Position numbers and translations under genes: made by a program. From contig JAEQBH010000136.1 of the NCBI GenBank assembly GCA_016808115.1, forward strand, positions 868,001 through 932,000: a stretch of 64,000 bases of DNA, given 5' to 3'. Below are positions 47,441 to 59,600 of the stretch, piece by piece (the first letter of the stretch is position 1; every line of letters starts with the position of its first letter). The notes below the pieces were generated by a model. That model was not told the origin of the DNA and did no database searches. It saw only the letters and a program-made list of their open reading frames with translations. This DNA comes from Tetrastigma voinierianum. Its lineage: Eukaryota > Streptophyta > Magnoliopsida > Vitales > Vitaceae.

Positions 47441-47864
47441 GTTTATAATCATTTTTAAGTGTCTAGCCCATTAGCGCACATACTTGACGATAATAGACCT
47501 AATATCCGAGGAGCTTCATCAGTTCGTTTCTCGAACTCCTAAAGTTACGTTTCTCAACCCTAGTGTTTGCATTTCCTATATACATCCCACCACATATATA
47601 ATTCACGTAATTTGTAACACACAATCATGCACATACAATCAAAGCATACATAAGAAAACACACAATGCATGCGGTGATCTAATCTATCAGTGGGCTCCTA
47701 AGGTAACCTCTACCTAGACCTTGATAACAAACTATGATGGATATCAAACCTTCAGGTGAACCTTGGCTAGGCCATGACTGTTTGTGATGCTCTTATACAT
47801 TAATGACCATGGCGCTGGCAAAGTCCCATCGCCCGAATTTTCGTGTACACATGCTCTGTCTGGT

Positions 47865-50291
47865 TGTGACACCCCCCCGAAACTGGGGTCACGACCACCA
47901 GATTGCTGGAAACACGGTAGTCTCATATCATGAGACCCGTACGCTAATTAAGTCACCACGATAGGCCCATCATGCATACTCGTCCATACGGTTCAAGGCC
48001 AATACGTTTACATGAATCCAGAGTTATTACATCTCCCCAATGTCTGAAACATATATTAAAACTGGATTCGTTAATATATACCTGAAAACAAGAATCAGGC
48101 AGCGGTCAGGCGGCTTCATAATCCGGCTCCCAGGAGCGCGGATGCCTTTGTCTGCCAGTGAAGGCGGGGTCCCACGACGGGGTGAGCTAACGCCAGTGAG
48201 AGATAAATCCTGAGGGCTACTCCTACCCCTAGGTTCTCATTTCATAGTGAGCAATGACAGTCAGATTACGTACATGTTGTCTTATCATGAAAAAAGTACA
48301 TGCATGTATGGGAATGATGGCTACATGCCCATTATGCGGATTGACCTCGACCCACACCACCCAGTCTAAGTGCGATGGGAAATCAATCTTGAGTCATTCA
48401 GAGACTCAATCTCACAACCGTAGTCTATGTGATATTTATTTAATCATTTCGTGTCTTTTTGGGCAACATAACTTTTTGGGGTCTCACCGCGGGTCTCTTA
48501 CACCCTCCGACATTTTTTGGGCTTTCACCGGTGGATACGTTGTCTAACGAGTTTCTGAACACTCACACATGTGGGGGTATCTATCCTACTTTCTACATGT
48601 GACTGTTTCCATTTCATTTAACAATGTGGAACTGGTGGACCGTCCCATTCCCGACCCGCACGATTCTGCACAGAACGGTGCGAAACTGATACCATGTACA
48701 CACACCCCATGTAATGGGTCTGCCTACGATGGAATGCAATTTGTGCCACTTTGCACTCAAACCATGACGATGTGTAGAAGACCTTTACATGGACATTCTA
48801 CACCATACACTATGTGGTATTGCTATGAACACTCATGTCTGTCACCACGACATTCATATATTCGAGTTTAACATTACTTTTGTAAGATCGTGTTAATATT
48901 CCGTACACATTCAAATTAGTACATCACATAAGCATACACACATCTTTTCTATCATTCGGTTCATTCATGTCGACACATCATTCAAGCATGTATTAACATA
49001 TTCAACCATTAGGCATGTAATGCTATAATTCATATTCGGTGAGAACGTAGTGTGTCGATCATACGATGATACGTATAGTTATTTCCATCTTCATCACACA
49101 TATGTCACATAATTTCACATATTCGTTATGTCCGTGAATTTATAGCAATAACACACATTAGCCATTCAGGCCATGTCAGGCCATGCTTGGCAGAAATAAT
49201 TTGGACTTAGTACGAAAGTCCGGTTTTTATAAATACCACACAAAATATCAACACGTATTTCCTTGCTCGAGGCCATATACGGGTCAAACATTTAAGTTTA
49301 CAAGCGGGTTCAAGCTAGAAGTTAGGAAGCAGGCTGGACTATTCCTGTTGTCAAGTGACCAGCCTAATCTTCAGCTTACATTTTGGCTGAACTATCTTAT
49401 TAAATTATAGACTCGACAGGCTTTTCGTAGAGAGTCCGAAGAGCGTGCATCGAACCCGGATTGAGAAAGTTATGGTGTCAGAAGTTAATGTAGTAGTTCT
49501 GAGGGTGTGCGGAAATTTGGGCACACCGTTGCCATTCTCTTTGGGATTTTCTTGTTCGAGAAACACAATGTGCATTTGATAGTCCCGAGAAACACTATGG
49601 TAGGTCTTTGACCATCCCAGCGATCATGAAACAAACCATCTGACATCTGAGTCGCTGAAGCGAATGAAACCCGCCCAGGCCATTACACGGCCCCAGGCGT
49701 AAAATGCAGAGTAGGAGGAAACTGCCTCTTATAAATGGATTAAGTTCTTTCAAAGATGCAGGTCTACTCCTTTATGACATCTTTTCCTCTTTCTTTTTCT
49801 CTCTTTCTCTAATTTCTTTATTCTCTTTTCTTCTTTCACTTTCTTTTCTTTTCCTCCTTTCTCTTACTCCTTTCTTTCTTTCTCTTTTCCGCTTCCCTCC
49901 TCCCTTCTCCCCTTGATGCTCCCCCCACGAGGCGAGGTGTGCTCCCACACAAAAGCGAATTGGAACCCTGTTTATATAGAGGATTTAAAGGGCCGTGCAT
50001 GATGACACATGGCATGCCATGTGCCACACACGTGGCTTGCCATCAATGTCAGCTCACATGGTTTTCCATGTGTGTGTGCAGATTGTCTCGAAATCGCGTG
50101 AAATTAGTTATCTGGAATCCCGACAAAGTCGGTGGGTAGTAGATTTCGCGAGTGATTCGATAATATCTGGATTTGTTTAAATCAGATATCTAAGAAAAAT
50201 CTGGAGCTTTTCTCGTTTATTCACTATGGTCTGGATTTTGCCTCATTTCCTTTTTTAGAAAAATTTAAATTTAAAATTTTCCGCGGGTTTG
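47865..50291 (-). mobile_element. 5' LTR of the chromovirus
   Basis: It has the same layout as the 3' LTR: palindromes at 50,003-50,080, TATA-like TATATA near 49,973-49,979, and a purine tract at 49,786-49,915 (-). The - strand end GGGGTGTCACA is followed by ACCAGACAGAGC, a poor match to the usual TGGTATCAGAGC primer site, so priming is probably lost. The two LTRs differ in many short patches. Confidence 0.85.
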
Positions 50292-50354
50292 GATAAAAAC
50301 TACACGCTAAGCATTTCTGTCGCCGTGGTTCCTATCTGTTCTATTCGATTTTAG

Positions 50355-52478
50355 TTCTTATGACATGCGTTTATCATAAACCATGCATTTATCAACAAAA
50401 TATACCTTTTATATCGAAACTATACTCATGTTTATTCAATTTCCACATGCTTTAAGCTACGAATCATTGATCGTATCAAAATATGCATTTTTCACGTGCT
50501 TTGATTTATTAAATCAAGTCGATGTTAGACATATACTCGAAGGATGTATTTAGTTTACAAATCCCATTTACACTCATCAAAGTTTGTTATTTCACTTTGT
50601 CTACATACAATTCACATTCATGGCCGATTCCATTCGGTGAATCTGCGTCCTTTTTCATTGGTAATGTGTACATTTAACGATTCGGTCTCCATCTGACGGA
50701 TGCGATTGGTGCATCGCCCAGTGGTCATTTAAAAATGCCATACGCCATAATGGCCAGTCTTGGAATTGGTGCATCGTCGAGTGGGACATTTAACAATGCC
50801 GTACCGTCATGATGGATGCCAGATTGGTAAATCGCCCGGTAGGACATTGCCTGATTGGTTTGCCTTCATGGCGGATGCGGTGGTGCATCCCCATGTTGGT
50901 CGTTGACCATAAATTCAATTCGAGATGTCGAAAAATTGACCAATTGATTTTTCAAATCGATTAATCACTCACGTACGATTAATCGTCCAAACATTTAAAA
51001 TCACATTTTCAAATCCATATGCACTTTCGTAATATCATTTCAAAAGATATACTCATTCCATATAATTGTTTTGATTTATTTGGTAAACTACCAAAACACT
51101 TGAAATAAGGATAGAGGTTGAAAGTGGAACAAGCCCAGAGGCTGTGGCTCTCGTTTCCCTTCCTTTCTATCTCGGTCTTAGGTTGGGTGATCCTAAAGCA
51201 AGTCCCTAGTCAATAACAATTTACGCCGCTCTTAGTGGATAAACAGGTATTATACATTTTTTAGTGAATGACGATTAATCTTCGTTAACGGTTTTGGGTT
51301 ACGACACTAGAGTCACGCCCAGAAAATGAACTTCATGAATAGCGAGTGCGATGCGTTTTATTTAGTTTTATCCTTATTTGAACCCCCATTAATCATTTAT
51401 TAGGGTCCTTTCCAATTTTCAATTTAACATGACATGCATTTATCATAAAACCATGCATTTATCATAAAACCATGCCTTTTATATCAAACTATACTCATGT
51501 TTATTCAATTTCACATGCTTTCACTTTACAAATCATTGATCATATCAAAATATGCATTTTCACGTGCTTTCAATTTACTTAAATCAAATCATGATATTCA
51601 AACATATACTCCCAAGGATGTATTTAGTTTACAAATCCCATTTACACTCATCAAAGTTTGTTATTTCACTTTGTCTATACAATTCCACATTCATGGCGAT
51701 TCCATTCGATTGAATCGTCCTTTTTTCATTGGTAATGCTTACATTTAACAATTCCGGTCTCCCATCATGACGGATGCGATTGGGTGTCATGATCAGTCAT
51801 TTTAAAAAATACTTCCTCACCTTACGTAATGTGAATCTGATTAGGTGTCTCGTCAGTGGGACATTTAACAATGCCATACACCATCATGATGGATCTTGGG
51901 TGGTGCGTCGCCACGTGGGACATTGCCTGTTTTGGTTTTGCCTTCATGGCCAGTTTAATTGTTTGCATCCACCATGTTGGTACGTTCGGTATATTGATTC
52001 ATTCAGATGTCGAATTATTGATCGTTGCAAGTCGATTAATCACTCACATGCAATTAATCGTCAAACATTTCAAATATCACATTTTCAAATCCATATGCAC
52101 TTTCGTAATATCATTTCAAAGATATACTCATTCCATATAATTGTTTCAGATTTATTTGGTAAACTACCAAAACACTTGAAATAAGGATAGAGGGTTAGTG
52201 AACAAACCGAAGCTGTCGGCTCTCGTTTCCTTCCTTTCTATCTCGGTCTTAGGTTAGGTGATCCTCACTCGTCCCTAGTCAATAACAATTACGCCACTCT
52301 TAGTGGATAAACAATTATTATACATTTTTAGTGAATGACGATTAATCTTCGTTAACGGTTTTGGAGTTCACGACTTTTAAATTACGCGAGCGAACTCCTT
52401 GAGTAGCGAGTGCAGTGCGTTTTATTTGGTTTATCCTTATTTGAACCCCCATTAATCATTTATTAGGGTCCTTAAACT
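50355..52478. repeat. 1.06-kb tandem duplication inside the outer solo LTR
   Basis: Segments 50,355-51,420 and 51,427-52,478 match along their length. Both begin ATGACATGC(A/G)TTTATCATAAA and end AACCCCCATTAATCATTTAT then TAGGGTCC. The other family-S LTRs have one copy. Each copy contains a minisatellite of about 60-bp units around GGTGCATCG..GGGACATTTAACAATGCC (50,690-50,895 and 51,765-51,975). Confidence 0.85.
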
Positions 52479-52542
52479 ATCGGTGTACGAATACGAGGTG
52501 TTCGGAAACACAAATCCGAAATTTGTTCATTGTGAATAGTAG

Positions 52543-52558
52543 CTACGCTGCAGCGTAG
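52543..52558. promoter_or_regulatory. 16-bp palindrome CTACGCTGCAGCGTAG in the outer solo LTR
   Basis: It is a perfect palindrome followed by related half-sites (TACGCCGTGGCATA, CACGTGAGGCATCC) to about 52,665. It occupies the same part of the LTR as the GTACCGGTAC palindromes of the two other family-S LTRs, but the sequence differs. Confidence 0.65.
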
Positions 52559-53428
52559 GCCTTCGTTGTGGCATAGTTTTGTTACGCCGTGGCATACCCG
52601 AGAGGCGCCATTTTGGCACCTCGGCCTCGTCACGTGAGGCATCCATGACTGCGATATGGAGTCACACTGCAATGACATGGGTTCCTACTGGCTGCTGACG
52701 TAGGAGCCGGAACTGTCTTGATTTCAATTTGCTCATTTTGCGATTTTCTTAAAAATCCTCAAAATCTCAAAACAAAACGCTGAATCCTCTGTAACATCTG
52801 TCCTCGTCTAAACCGACCGCCCAGGCAAAACTCATGGATGGATTAGGAGGTTTCAACGAATATCATTTAAATAAATCTAGAGTTTGGTTCTTACCTTAAA
52901 TCCCTTTGCACTTGAAGCCCTAGCCTTTTTCCTTTTTCCTTCTTGCAAGATCTTGCACAAATATGGAGAGATTCACACGATCTCAAGCTATTTCCCCAAA
53001 ACCACCCAGCCTTTTCTCCTCTCCTCTCTCTCCAAAACATTTTTGCATAAATGGAGATTTCTAAGACAAAAATGGTCTAAGTCACTTATCCTTCTCAAGG
53101 CCGTGTTTGCCTAAAAACCCATTTTGGTTTTAAGTTGTCTTAATTTACCTTATAGCACATATATCATATTTGCACTTAAACACAAGCATTTTCTCAAATG
53201 ATAGGTCCTCATTTTACACATTTCATTTTGCCCTTTTTCACTTAGGTTATTTTCGGGTTTAATCATTTTAATCACTTTGGCATATAACATTTAATCATAT
53301 TCTCTGAAATTCATTTCACATTTCACGTTTGCTCGGTTTTCTGGAAAAACCAGGTTTGCTTCAGTTATGCGAAAGGAATATATAATAGAATTATTATGAA
53401 AATTTTAAGGTATTTTTGGAGCGTTACA

Positions 53429-53982
53429 TTATTATTTCTATATGGAAGGAAAAGTTGAAATATATTTTTATAATTTTTTCTCCTTTTCTCCCCTTAACTC
53501 TTCTTACGTTAATCAAATAATGGAAATCTGAGTTGGTTATCTTTTTTTTCCTTGAATTCTATATTGATAACAAAATATGGAATTTTTTTTTATTTATTTT
53601 TCTTATCTTTTTTTATTCCTTCAATTTTTCTTTTTATTTGTCTTGCCTATCATTTTCTAGGAACTAAACACAACTTATAAGAATCAAAATTACACTTTTT
53701 TTTTGTTTTTCAAATTAGAGTTGTATAATATTTCAAAAAATAAGTTTGACAAAAATTTTCAAAATGCTCAATACATGGCTTTGAACAGTTTAAGAGTTTA
53801 AACGCGACTCTTAAACACTTAGAAACATTTGAATAGGCCATTTGAATATTTGAATGGATCATTTGAACTCTTAGACCATTTGAACAAGGAATGTTTTGAT
53901 CATCCAATCCAAAAGATTGAGCAATCATACCTATTTTTCAAGATATTTAACTTTAAAAATTCATAAAAACTAATTATGATAT
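53429..53982. other. AT-rich spacer
   Basis: No gene was seen. It has T-rich runs and a small cluster of TTTGAA-containing repeats (53,780-53,890, units of about 20-25 bp around CATTTGAA). Confidence 0.5.
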
Positions 53983-54120
53983 TGTAACTCCCTTTTGATG
54001 GTTGTCACGTGGCAACCATCTAGCCTCCTGTTTTTTAGGGCTCCGAAAAGGAAGGAGTATAAAAGCCTCCTTTTAGCCATCATTTCCTAGGGGAGGGAAG
54101 GCCCTTTTTAAGGAGAAAAG
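53983..54120 (+). promoter_or_regulatory. possible LTR start or promoter with a palindrome and TATA box
   Basis: TGTAACTCCC at 53,983 looks like an LTR end. Fourteen bp on, GATGGTTG...CAACCATC around a central CACGTG forms a 24-bp near-perfect palindrome (53,997-54,020). TATAAAA follows at 54,058-54,064. No coding region or second LTR was found downstream, so this could be a truncated LTR or an unrelated promoter. Confidence 0.4.
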
Positions 54121-54689
54121 ATAAGAAGAAAGAAAATAGGGAAAAGTAGGTTATGAGTTGCTAATTTGATAATATTGAGACTTTTATAACCAAATTCTTG
54201 ATAACTTAATAATAATACGTTAATTTGGAAAGTGTATATTCTTAGACAAAAATAAACTGTTCTGATCCACCTCGAGATGCCACGTAAGCTAATCTAAACA
54301 AACAAAATAAAAACAAAAAAGTAAGCGATCTGTCGACATAACCTTTCACCCCCTCCCTCTTTTTCATTCTCATACCTAAATCCTAATCTCTTTGTGTTTT
54401 TAAAGTACATATCGTATGAGAAGGAAGTTGAATTTGAGTATTTGATTGTTAAGAAACCTTAAGAATGGAATAAGGAAATATAGAGTCATCGAAGATTCAA
54501 TTCGCCTATGACAGAAGGAAAGCTATGACAAGTCTTTAGTTGGTTTTTTTTTTCCAGATTTTGTTTTCACATGATAATGAAGAGTGCTTTGTTAGGTATC
54601 TCGTTAAATTGGGGAATCATCTTTTAGGTTAGATATCAACAATTGTTATGTATGATTGATGAGAGACATGTGAAATGTGGTGGAAACCC

Positions 54690-55330
54690 TTAAGTTCGAA
54701 CTTAGTGAAATTGGGGGTACGACCTTAGTGAGCCTTTGGTACGAATTTAGTGAATCTTAGGTACAACCTTAGTGAACCTTAGGTACAACATTAGTGAAGT
54801 CGAGGAACAAAATTAGTGAAGCTAAAGGTACAACCTTAGTTAAGTTGAGGTATAACATTAGTGAAGCTAATGTGCAACCTTAATAAACCTTAGGTACAAC
54901 ATTAGCGATGTTGAGGAACAACCTTAGTGAAGCTAAAGGTACAACCTGAGTGAAGTTATGGTATGACCTTAAGTGAAGTTGAAGTACAACTTAGTAAAGG
55001 TAAGGTACAACCTTAATGAACCTTAGGTACAACATTAGCACATTTGAGGAACAACCTTAGTGGTAAAGATACGACCTTAGTTAAGTTGAGGTGCGACCTT
55101 CGTGAAGTTAGTCTGACCTTAATGAACATAGATGCTATTGATGAAGTTGAGGAACCTTGCTTAGTGAAGCTAAAGGTACAACCTTAGTTAAGTTGAGATG
55201 CGACTTTAGTGAAGAGTTGATGCGACCTTAGTGAAGAATTAAGATCTGATCTTAATGAACCTTAGATGCAAACATTATTGGTTGAGAACTGACCTTAGTG
55301 AAGCTAAAGGTACAACCTTAGTGAATATCT
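54690..55330. repeat. 22-27 bp minisatellite, main block
   Basis: About 25 degenerate units follow the pattern GGTACAACCTTAGTGAAG(T/C)T with a short variable joint (TGA, AAA or TTA). Variants replace ACAACC by ACGACC, GAACAACC or TGCAACC. Unit length varies, so no reading frame is kept. No leader or conserved spacer structure is seen. Confidence 0.88.
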
Positions 55331-55639
55331 TGTTATTTCCTTTATCCCCATAAACATTGCAAATGGGAGGTGAAAAATGATGTATTTTTAACATTAAACA
55401 CTCCAAATGGGAGGTGAAAATTATATTCTTAAACATGTAAGCACCAAGTGGTGAATAGAACTTATGGGATGCATTGGAATTAGCTGATTATTGGGCAACA
55501 AGTTAAAGAAATATGAAATCAAGTTACAATTTTTGTGGAAGAAATGGTTGGTAGAACGTGTAGTTTTTCTTACTTTGGTGGCAAAAATACATCCATTCCT
55601 ATTTTTCATCCACAAAATAGAAATTAATTAATAAATCAC

Positions 55640-55805
55640 TTAGTGAAGCTAAGTACAACCTTAGCACAGTAGACGAACGACCTTTGAAAAGGTAATGTAC
55701 AACATTAGTGAAGTTGACGAATGACCTTAGTGAAGTTAAGGTACAATCTTAATAAAGTTGAGGAACGACCTTAGTGGTAGGTCTGACATTAGTCGACTAA
55801 GGTAG
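55640..55805. repeat. minisatellite, second block
   Basis: Six or seven further units of the same pattern (GTACAACCTTAG, GACGAATGACCTTAGTGAAG, GTACAATCTTAATAAAG) follow after a 300-bp interruption of unrelated AT-rich DNA. That DNA includes a short duplication of AAATGGGAGGTGAAAA near 55,360 and 55,394. Confidence 0.8.
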
Positions 55806-56704
55806 AACACTTCTTAGTTCATAATTTGTTGGCAAAAAATATATCAATTTACATTTTTTTTCATTTAAAAAATAGAAATTAGTTAATAAATTTTTTTTAC
55901 ATATTTTATTTAAATAATTTCTCTTTACAATATTACAAATTTGAATAATAATTAAACATACAAAATAGGAAATGTTCATTTACTACCAAACAAAATGATA
56001 TTATCCATATTCAGAAAACAACAATTATCAATAATAATCCATGTTTGGTTCATCTTGGAAAAATGATAAAGTATATCCACTAACTCTTCCTTCATTTTTT
56101 AAGTTTGCTTCTCATGATCCAAAAAATAGTGTTACTCCATCATAAGAAGGTCAAAATAATTTGGGCATCTACTCCTCCAACATTCATATTTTCACATTTC
56201 TTCAAATACTAAAAATAACACAACACATATTAGTACCTTAAAGGCAAACCAGAGATTATGATTTAAAAAATATAGATATTGATATTCAGCTAGATCTTCA
56301 CTTTTATGAAGTACATCGACTATATAATGAAACAACATTAGCATATCAATGGTTAAAAATAAAAGCGAGCAGAAACTACCACAGCTGACAAGTCTTATAT
56401 CTGGTCATATGGAGCCACACCGTAAAACTAGAACCTGATCGATTCGGGTTTGAGATAGTTTGAATATCAATTGTTGTAATTGAGACCTACTTCTTTTATA
56501 CTTACGCAATAAGGACATGTCAGCGGTTGGCTTGACCACGGCCTGAGCGGACTACAGCATTGCCTTTAATCTGTCAAATTATGAACCCGGCTATAATCTA
56601 TACAATTAGGTTTTATCCTACATGAAGACAATAAATTAATTATGCAGCAAATCTAAAGTAACTAATTAATAATAATGATTTAGCTTACTTCTACAACTGC
56701 TTGT
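55806..56704. other. AT-rich spacer
   Basis: No gene or recognised repeat family was found. A GC-richer patch at 56,380-56,580 has no coding frame. Confidence 0.5.
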
Positions 56705-56976
56705 TGATGAGTCTTAAACTCATCTATTTTTAATCTATTTTTCTGGCTTATTTTTAGTATATTCAGATATGTTTTAATACCAAATTATGGATTATTCACC
56801 AACTTTGTGTTTTACAGGTTTTAATTTAAAAAGGAGAAAATTTAAGCAAGGAAGCAGAGATTCTTTTGCGACAAGGTATCTTATGTCGCGACAAGAAATT
56901 AAATAGCAATATAGGAAGAATACTAGGACAGATCAGTTTATGTTGCGACCTGACAAAAATAGAGAGAAGCGGGGAA

Positions 56977-59600
56977 TGTAGCATTGAAAAATACCCTAAA
57001 TTTTATATGAAATTTTATTATATTATGGGTATGAATTGGGTCAAACTTGGGCTTTAGGGTAATTTGATAAATTGATAAATTGTAAAATGCAAAATTGAAA
57101 AGTGAGCATATGATTGAATATTATATGCTAAATTGAGAAGGCTATTGAACAGGAAATAAACCAGTGAAAAGGGAAAAATGTGGAAATTTGTAAAATGAGG
57201 ACACAGGTCGAATATTAGCTTAAATGCTAATGTGGAATAAATGATAAATGATAGGGAAAATTAGAAATAAAGAGTTTAGAATGTCGAAATGGAAATTGGA
57301 TTTATTGAGTGGCAGCTGGGCTGATCAGGAATTAAGTGACTTAAGACAAAAATGGGGAAATGAGAAAGGGTGTAGGCGAACATGGCCTTACACTTAGGGA
57401 TTTTAAAAGACGAGAATTGGTCCTTTGAATTCATCCTTTTGGAGCACATCACGTTTTTAGAAGAGGAGAAAGGGGGAGAGAAAACTAGGGTTTGCAAAGA
57501 TCAAGCTTTGGTGTGATCCTTTCCCACTTTGCTTCTAATAGGCAATGACATGGAAGGGAGATTTGAAGAGGTTCAAGGTAATGAATCAAAACCTAACCTC
57601 ATCCTTTTGATTTGGATTTTAGGTGAAAGCCCAACTTGAGAAAATGGATTACTATTAATTAAACCACATTAGTTCATTTGGGTAGATTCCATGGTGGATT
57701 TTTGATATGGGACGAATTGGAGAAGAGTTGTGGAAGAAAAATGTGTGAAAATGCAAAATCCCGCACATTTCTGGGCAAAAACCCGTAGGGTGTACCGGTA
57801 CCGGTTGAGCTGTACCGGTACAGGGATGCAGAGGGCAATCGGTACCGGTACAGCTCAAACCTGTCAGGTGCCCAGGCGCGTCAGATTAACACTGTCTTGG
57901 TATAGGTCGAAGTGGTATCGGTGCGGTGTTCCGGCCGACCATGTTTTGACATGTTTCGCAGATTAAGTCCAGAGTATTCGTATCTGATGTCTGGGACCAT
58001 TTGAAATGAATAATGGGGGAGGTTCAAATAAAGGATAGAACTAGAGTGAAAACACGTACCTCGCGCCTCAGCCTGGTCGTCTTGAGGCCGGACTTAGTGT
58101 CTTAACCAGGCTATTAACAAAAAATAAATTTGTAATTCGTTAAAGGTGTTTAACAATTGTTTTATCTCTAAGAGTGGCATGAATCATTATTGGCCGGAGA
58201 CGGAGTGATGATCGCTAACGAGGCGAGATCGAAGAGAAGGAAATTGATTCTTGACTTCGGTTTGTTCTCTAACTACATTCTTATTTCAAGTATTACATTA
58301 GTTTACCAAGTAACTATGAAATGAGTACATGAATAGTATATGAAGCAGTACGTAAATGAGTATATATGAAATAAGTACATAGATTGAGTACTATATCTTT
58401 GAAAAGATAATACGAAAAGTGAATATGGAATTGAAATGTGATATTTGAAAGCGAATGAATGTGAATGATGATAAAGACGGGGATTCATTCGCGGAATCAG
58501 GTCGCCGTGGTCAAATTGATATATCAAATGAGCCTTGGGGTGGGATGCACAAATCGACATGCATCACGAAGACACCCGTTGTCGATAATCCGCGGTGGAT
58601 GCGCAATCGGCATCCATCATGATGGCGTATGGCATTGAAGAAATGTTCCCACTTGGTGGGATGCGCAATCGGCATCAATTCGCTGATGGCGTATGACATT
58701 TAATTGATACCACATGTGGTGCAAGCGGCATCGTCGCGGTGACGGAATTGTTAAATGTCGTAAGCATTCTTGGAATGATAATAGTGGATTCATCAAGCGG
58801 AATCGTCGAAAATGTAAATTGAATAGTCAATTGAAAAAGAACCAACATTGACAGTGTAAATGGGATTCTTATGTATATGCTTAAATCTCATAAATTGAAT
58901 TGTGAATTGAATTGTTGCGTGAAGTGCATGTTATGATATAGTAATGATTTGGAAATCGAAAGCATGCGGAAATGAATAGCATGAGTATATGTTGATATAA
59001 TGACATGTGGTTTAATGTTAAATGCATGTCGAGTTAAATTGAATATTGAAATAGAAGCGTATAGAACTTACTGCTTGTAATGCTTGTATTATGGATTTTA
59101 TCTATCGCGGGGTTACAGTAGACGAGGAAGGAAGACAAGATGTGAAGCGCGAGTCATAGAGAAATACGGCGTATAAGTATATATCGTCATTTGCATATCG
59201 TCTCTTTTGAACAAGTGGTATTTTGTAAACAAAAGGGTTAAACTCTGAACCTTGATTTTGTATATCATTTTGAAAAGGCATAAATGCCTTCTTTGTAAAT
59301 GTATTTTGTTAAATGTTTATGGACCTACCGAATTGCATTGAAATTGTAAATGATTATGGAGGGCTTACTTCAGCTGTAAACCATAGAAATGACATAATAA
59401 AATGTTTGTTAAGATAAATGAAAGCGTCGGAGTAAATGAATCAGTTCGGACCCACCGACCGAGATCAGTAGAGTTCGAATCGCGATATTTTTGAAAAAGA
59501 AAATTTAATAACACAGAAAATAAAAAGAAATAAATTGGCATCCCCGGGGTTTCGGTTCGGACTCGCTCATCGGGTCGGGCCGGGCTCGGGGGACGCTACA
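56977..59600 (+). mobile_element. solo LTR (family S) inside the Athila-like LTR
   Basis: It starts TGTAGCATTGAAAAATACCC and ends GGGGACGCTACA. It is the reverse-oriented counterpart of the LTRs at 43,148 and 36,998, with the same order of shared blocks. The flanks GGGAA and CAGAA are only a partial target duplication. The palindrome array of the host LTR continues on both sides, which confirms insertion. It contains GTACCGGTAC palindromes at 57,795-57,855 and a minisatellite at 58,500-58,740. Confidence 0.85.
57785..57925. promoter_or_regulatory. GTACCGGTAC palindrome cluster
   Basis: TGTACCGGTACCGGTTGAG, CTGTACCGGTACAG and ATCGGTACCGGTACAGC lie within 70 bp: two or three overlapping perfect 10-12 bp palindromes, with degenerate ones to 57,925. 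The matching site in the LTR at 43,148 has GGTACCGGT twice. Confidence 0.65.

Larger units (their letters stand above)
37485..50291 (-). mobile_element. chromovirus (Tekay/Del-like gypsy) with nested insertions
   Basis: Two LTRs (37485-40051 and 47865-50291) bracket a - strand pol gene. The perfect target duplication GATAA (37,480-37,484 and 50,292-50,296) marks an insertion inside the outer solo LTR. The polypurine tract AAGGGGGGGAGAG on the - strand adjoins the 3' LTR. Pol reads in the order protease/linker, RT, RNase H, integrase, chromodomain-like tail. It is interrupted by solo LTRs at 43,148-45,727 and 41,019-42,497. Gag is missing, and what is left of the interior is about 3.8 kb. Confidence 0.9.
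36998..53428 (-). mobile_element. solo LTR (family S), split by a chromovirus
   Basis: The two parts are 36998-37484 (starts TGTAGCACCC on +) and 50297-53428 (ends GGAGCGTTACA). Both flanks carry the perfect 5-bp target duplication TTATT (36,993-36,997 and 53,429-53,433). The rejoined LTR is about 3.6 kb and is homologous along its length to the solo LTRs at 43,148-45,727 and 56,977-59,600. It has no internal domain of its own. The - orientation is inferred by analogy with the chromovirus LTR (AT-rich 5' end, GC-rich 3' end). Confidence 0.88.

Noticed and set aside
54690..55805. Regular short repeats that could suggest a CRISPR array
   Set aside because: Units adjoin with no unique spacers, unit length varies, and this is plant DNA. 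It is a minisatellite.
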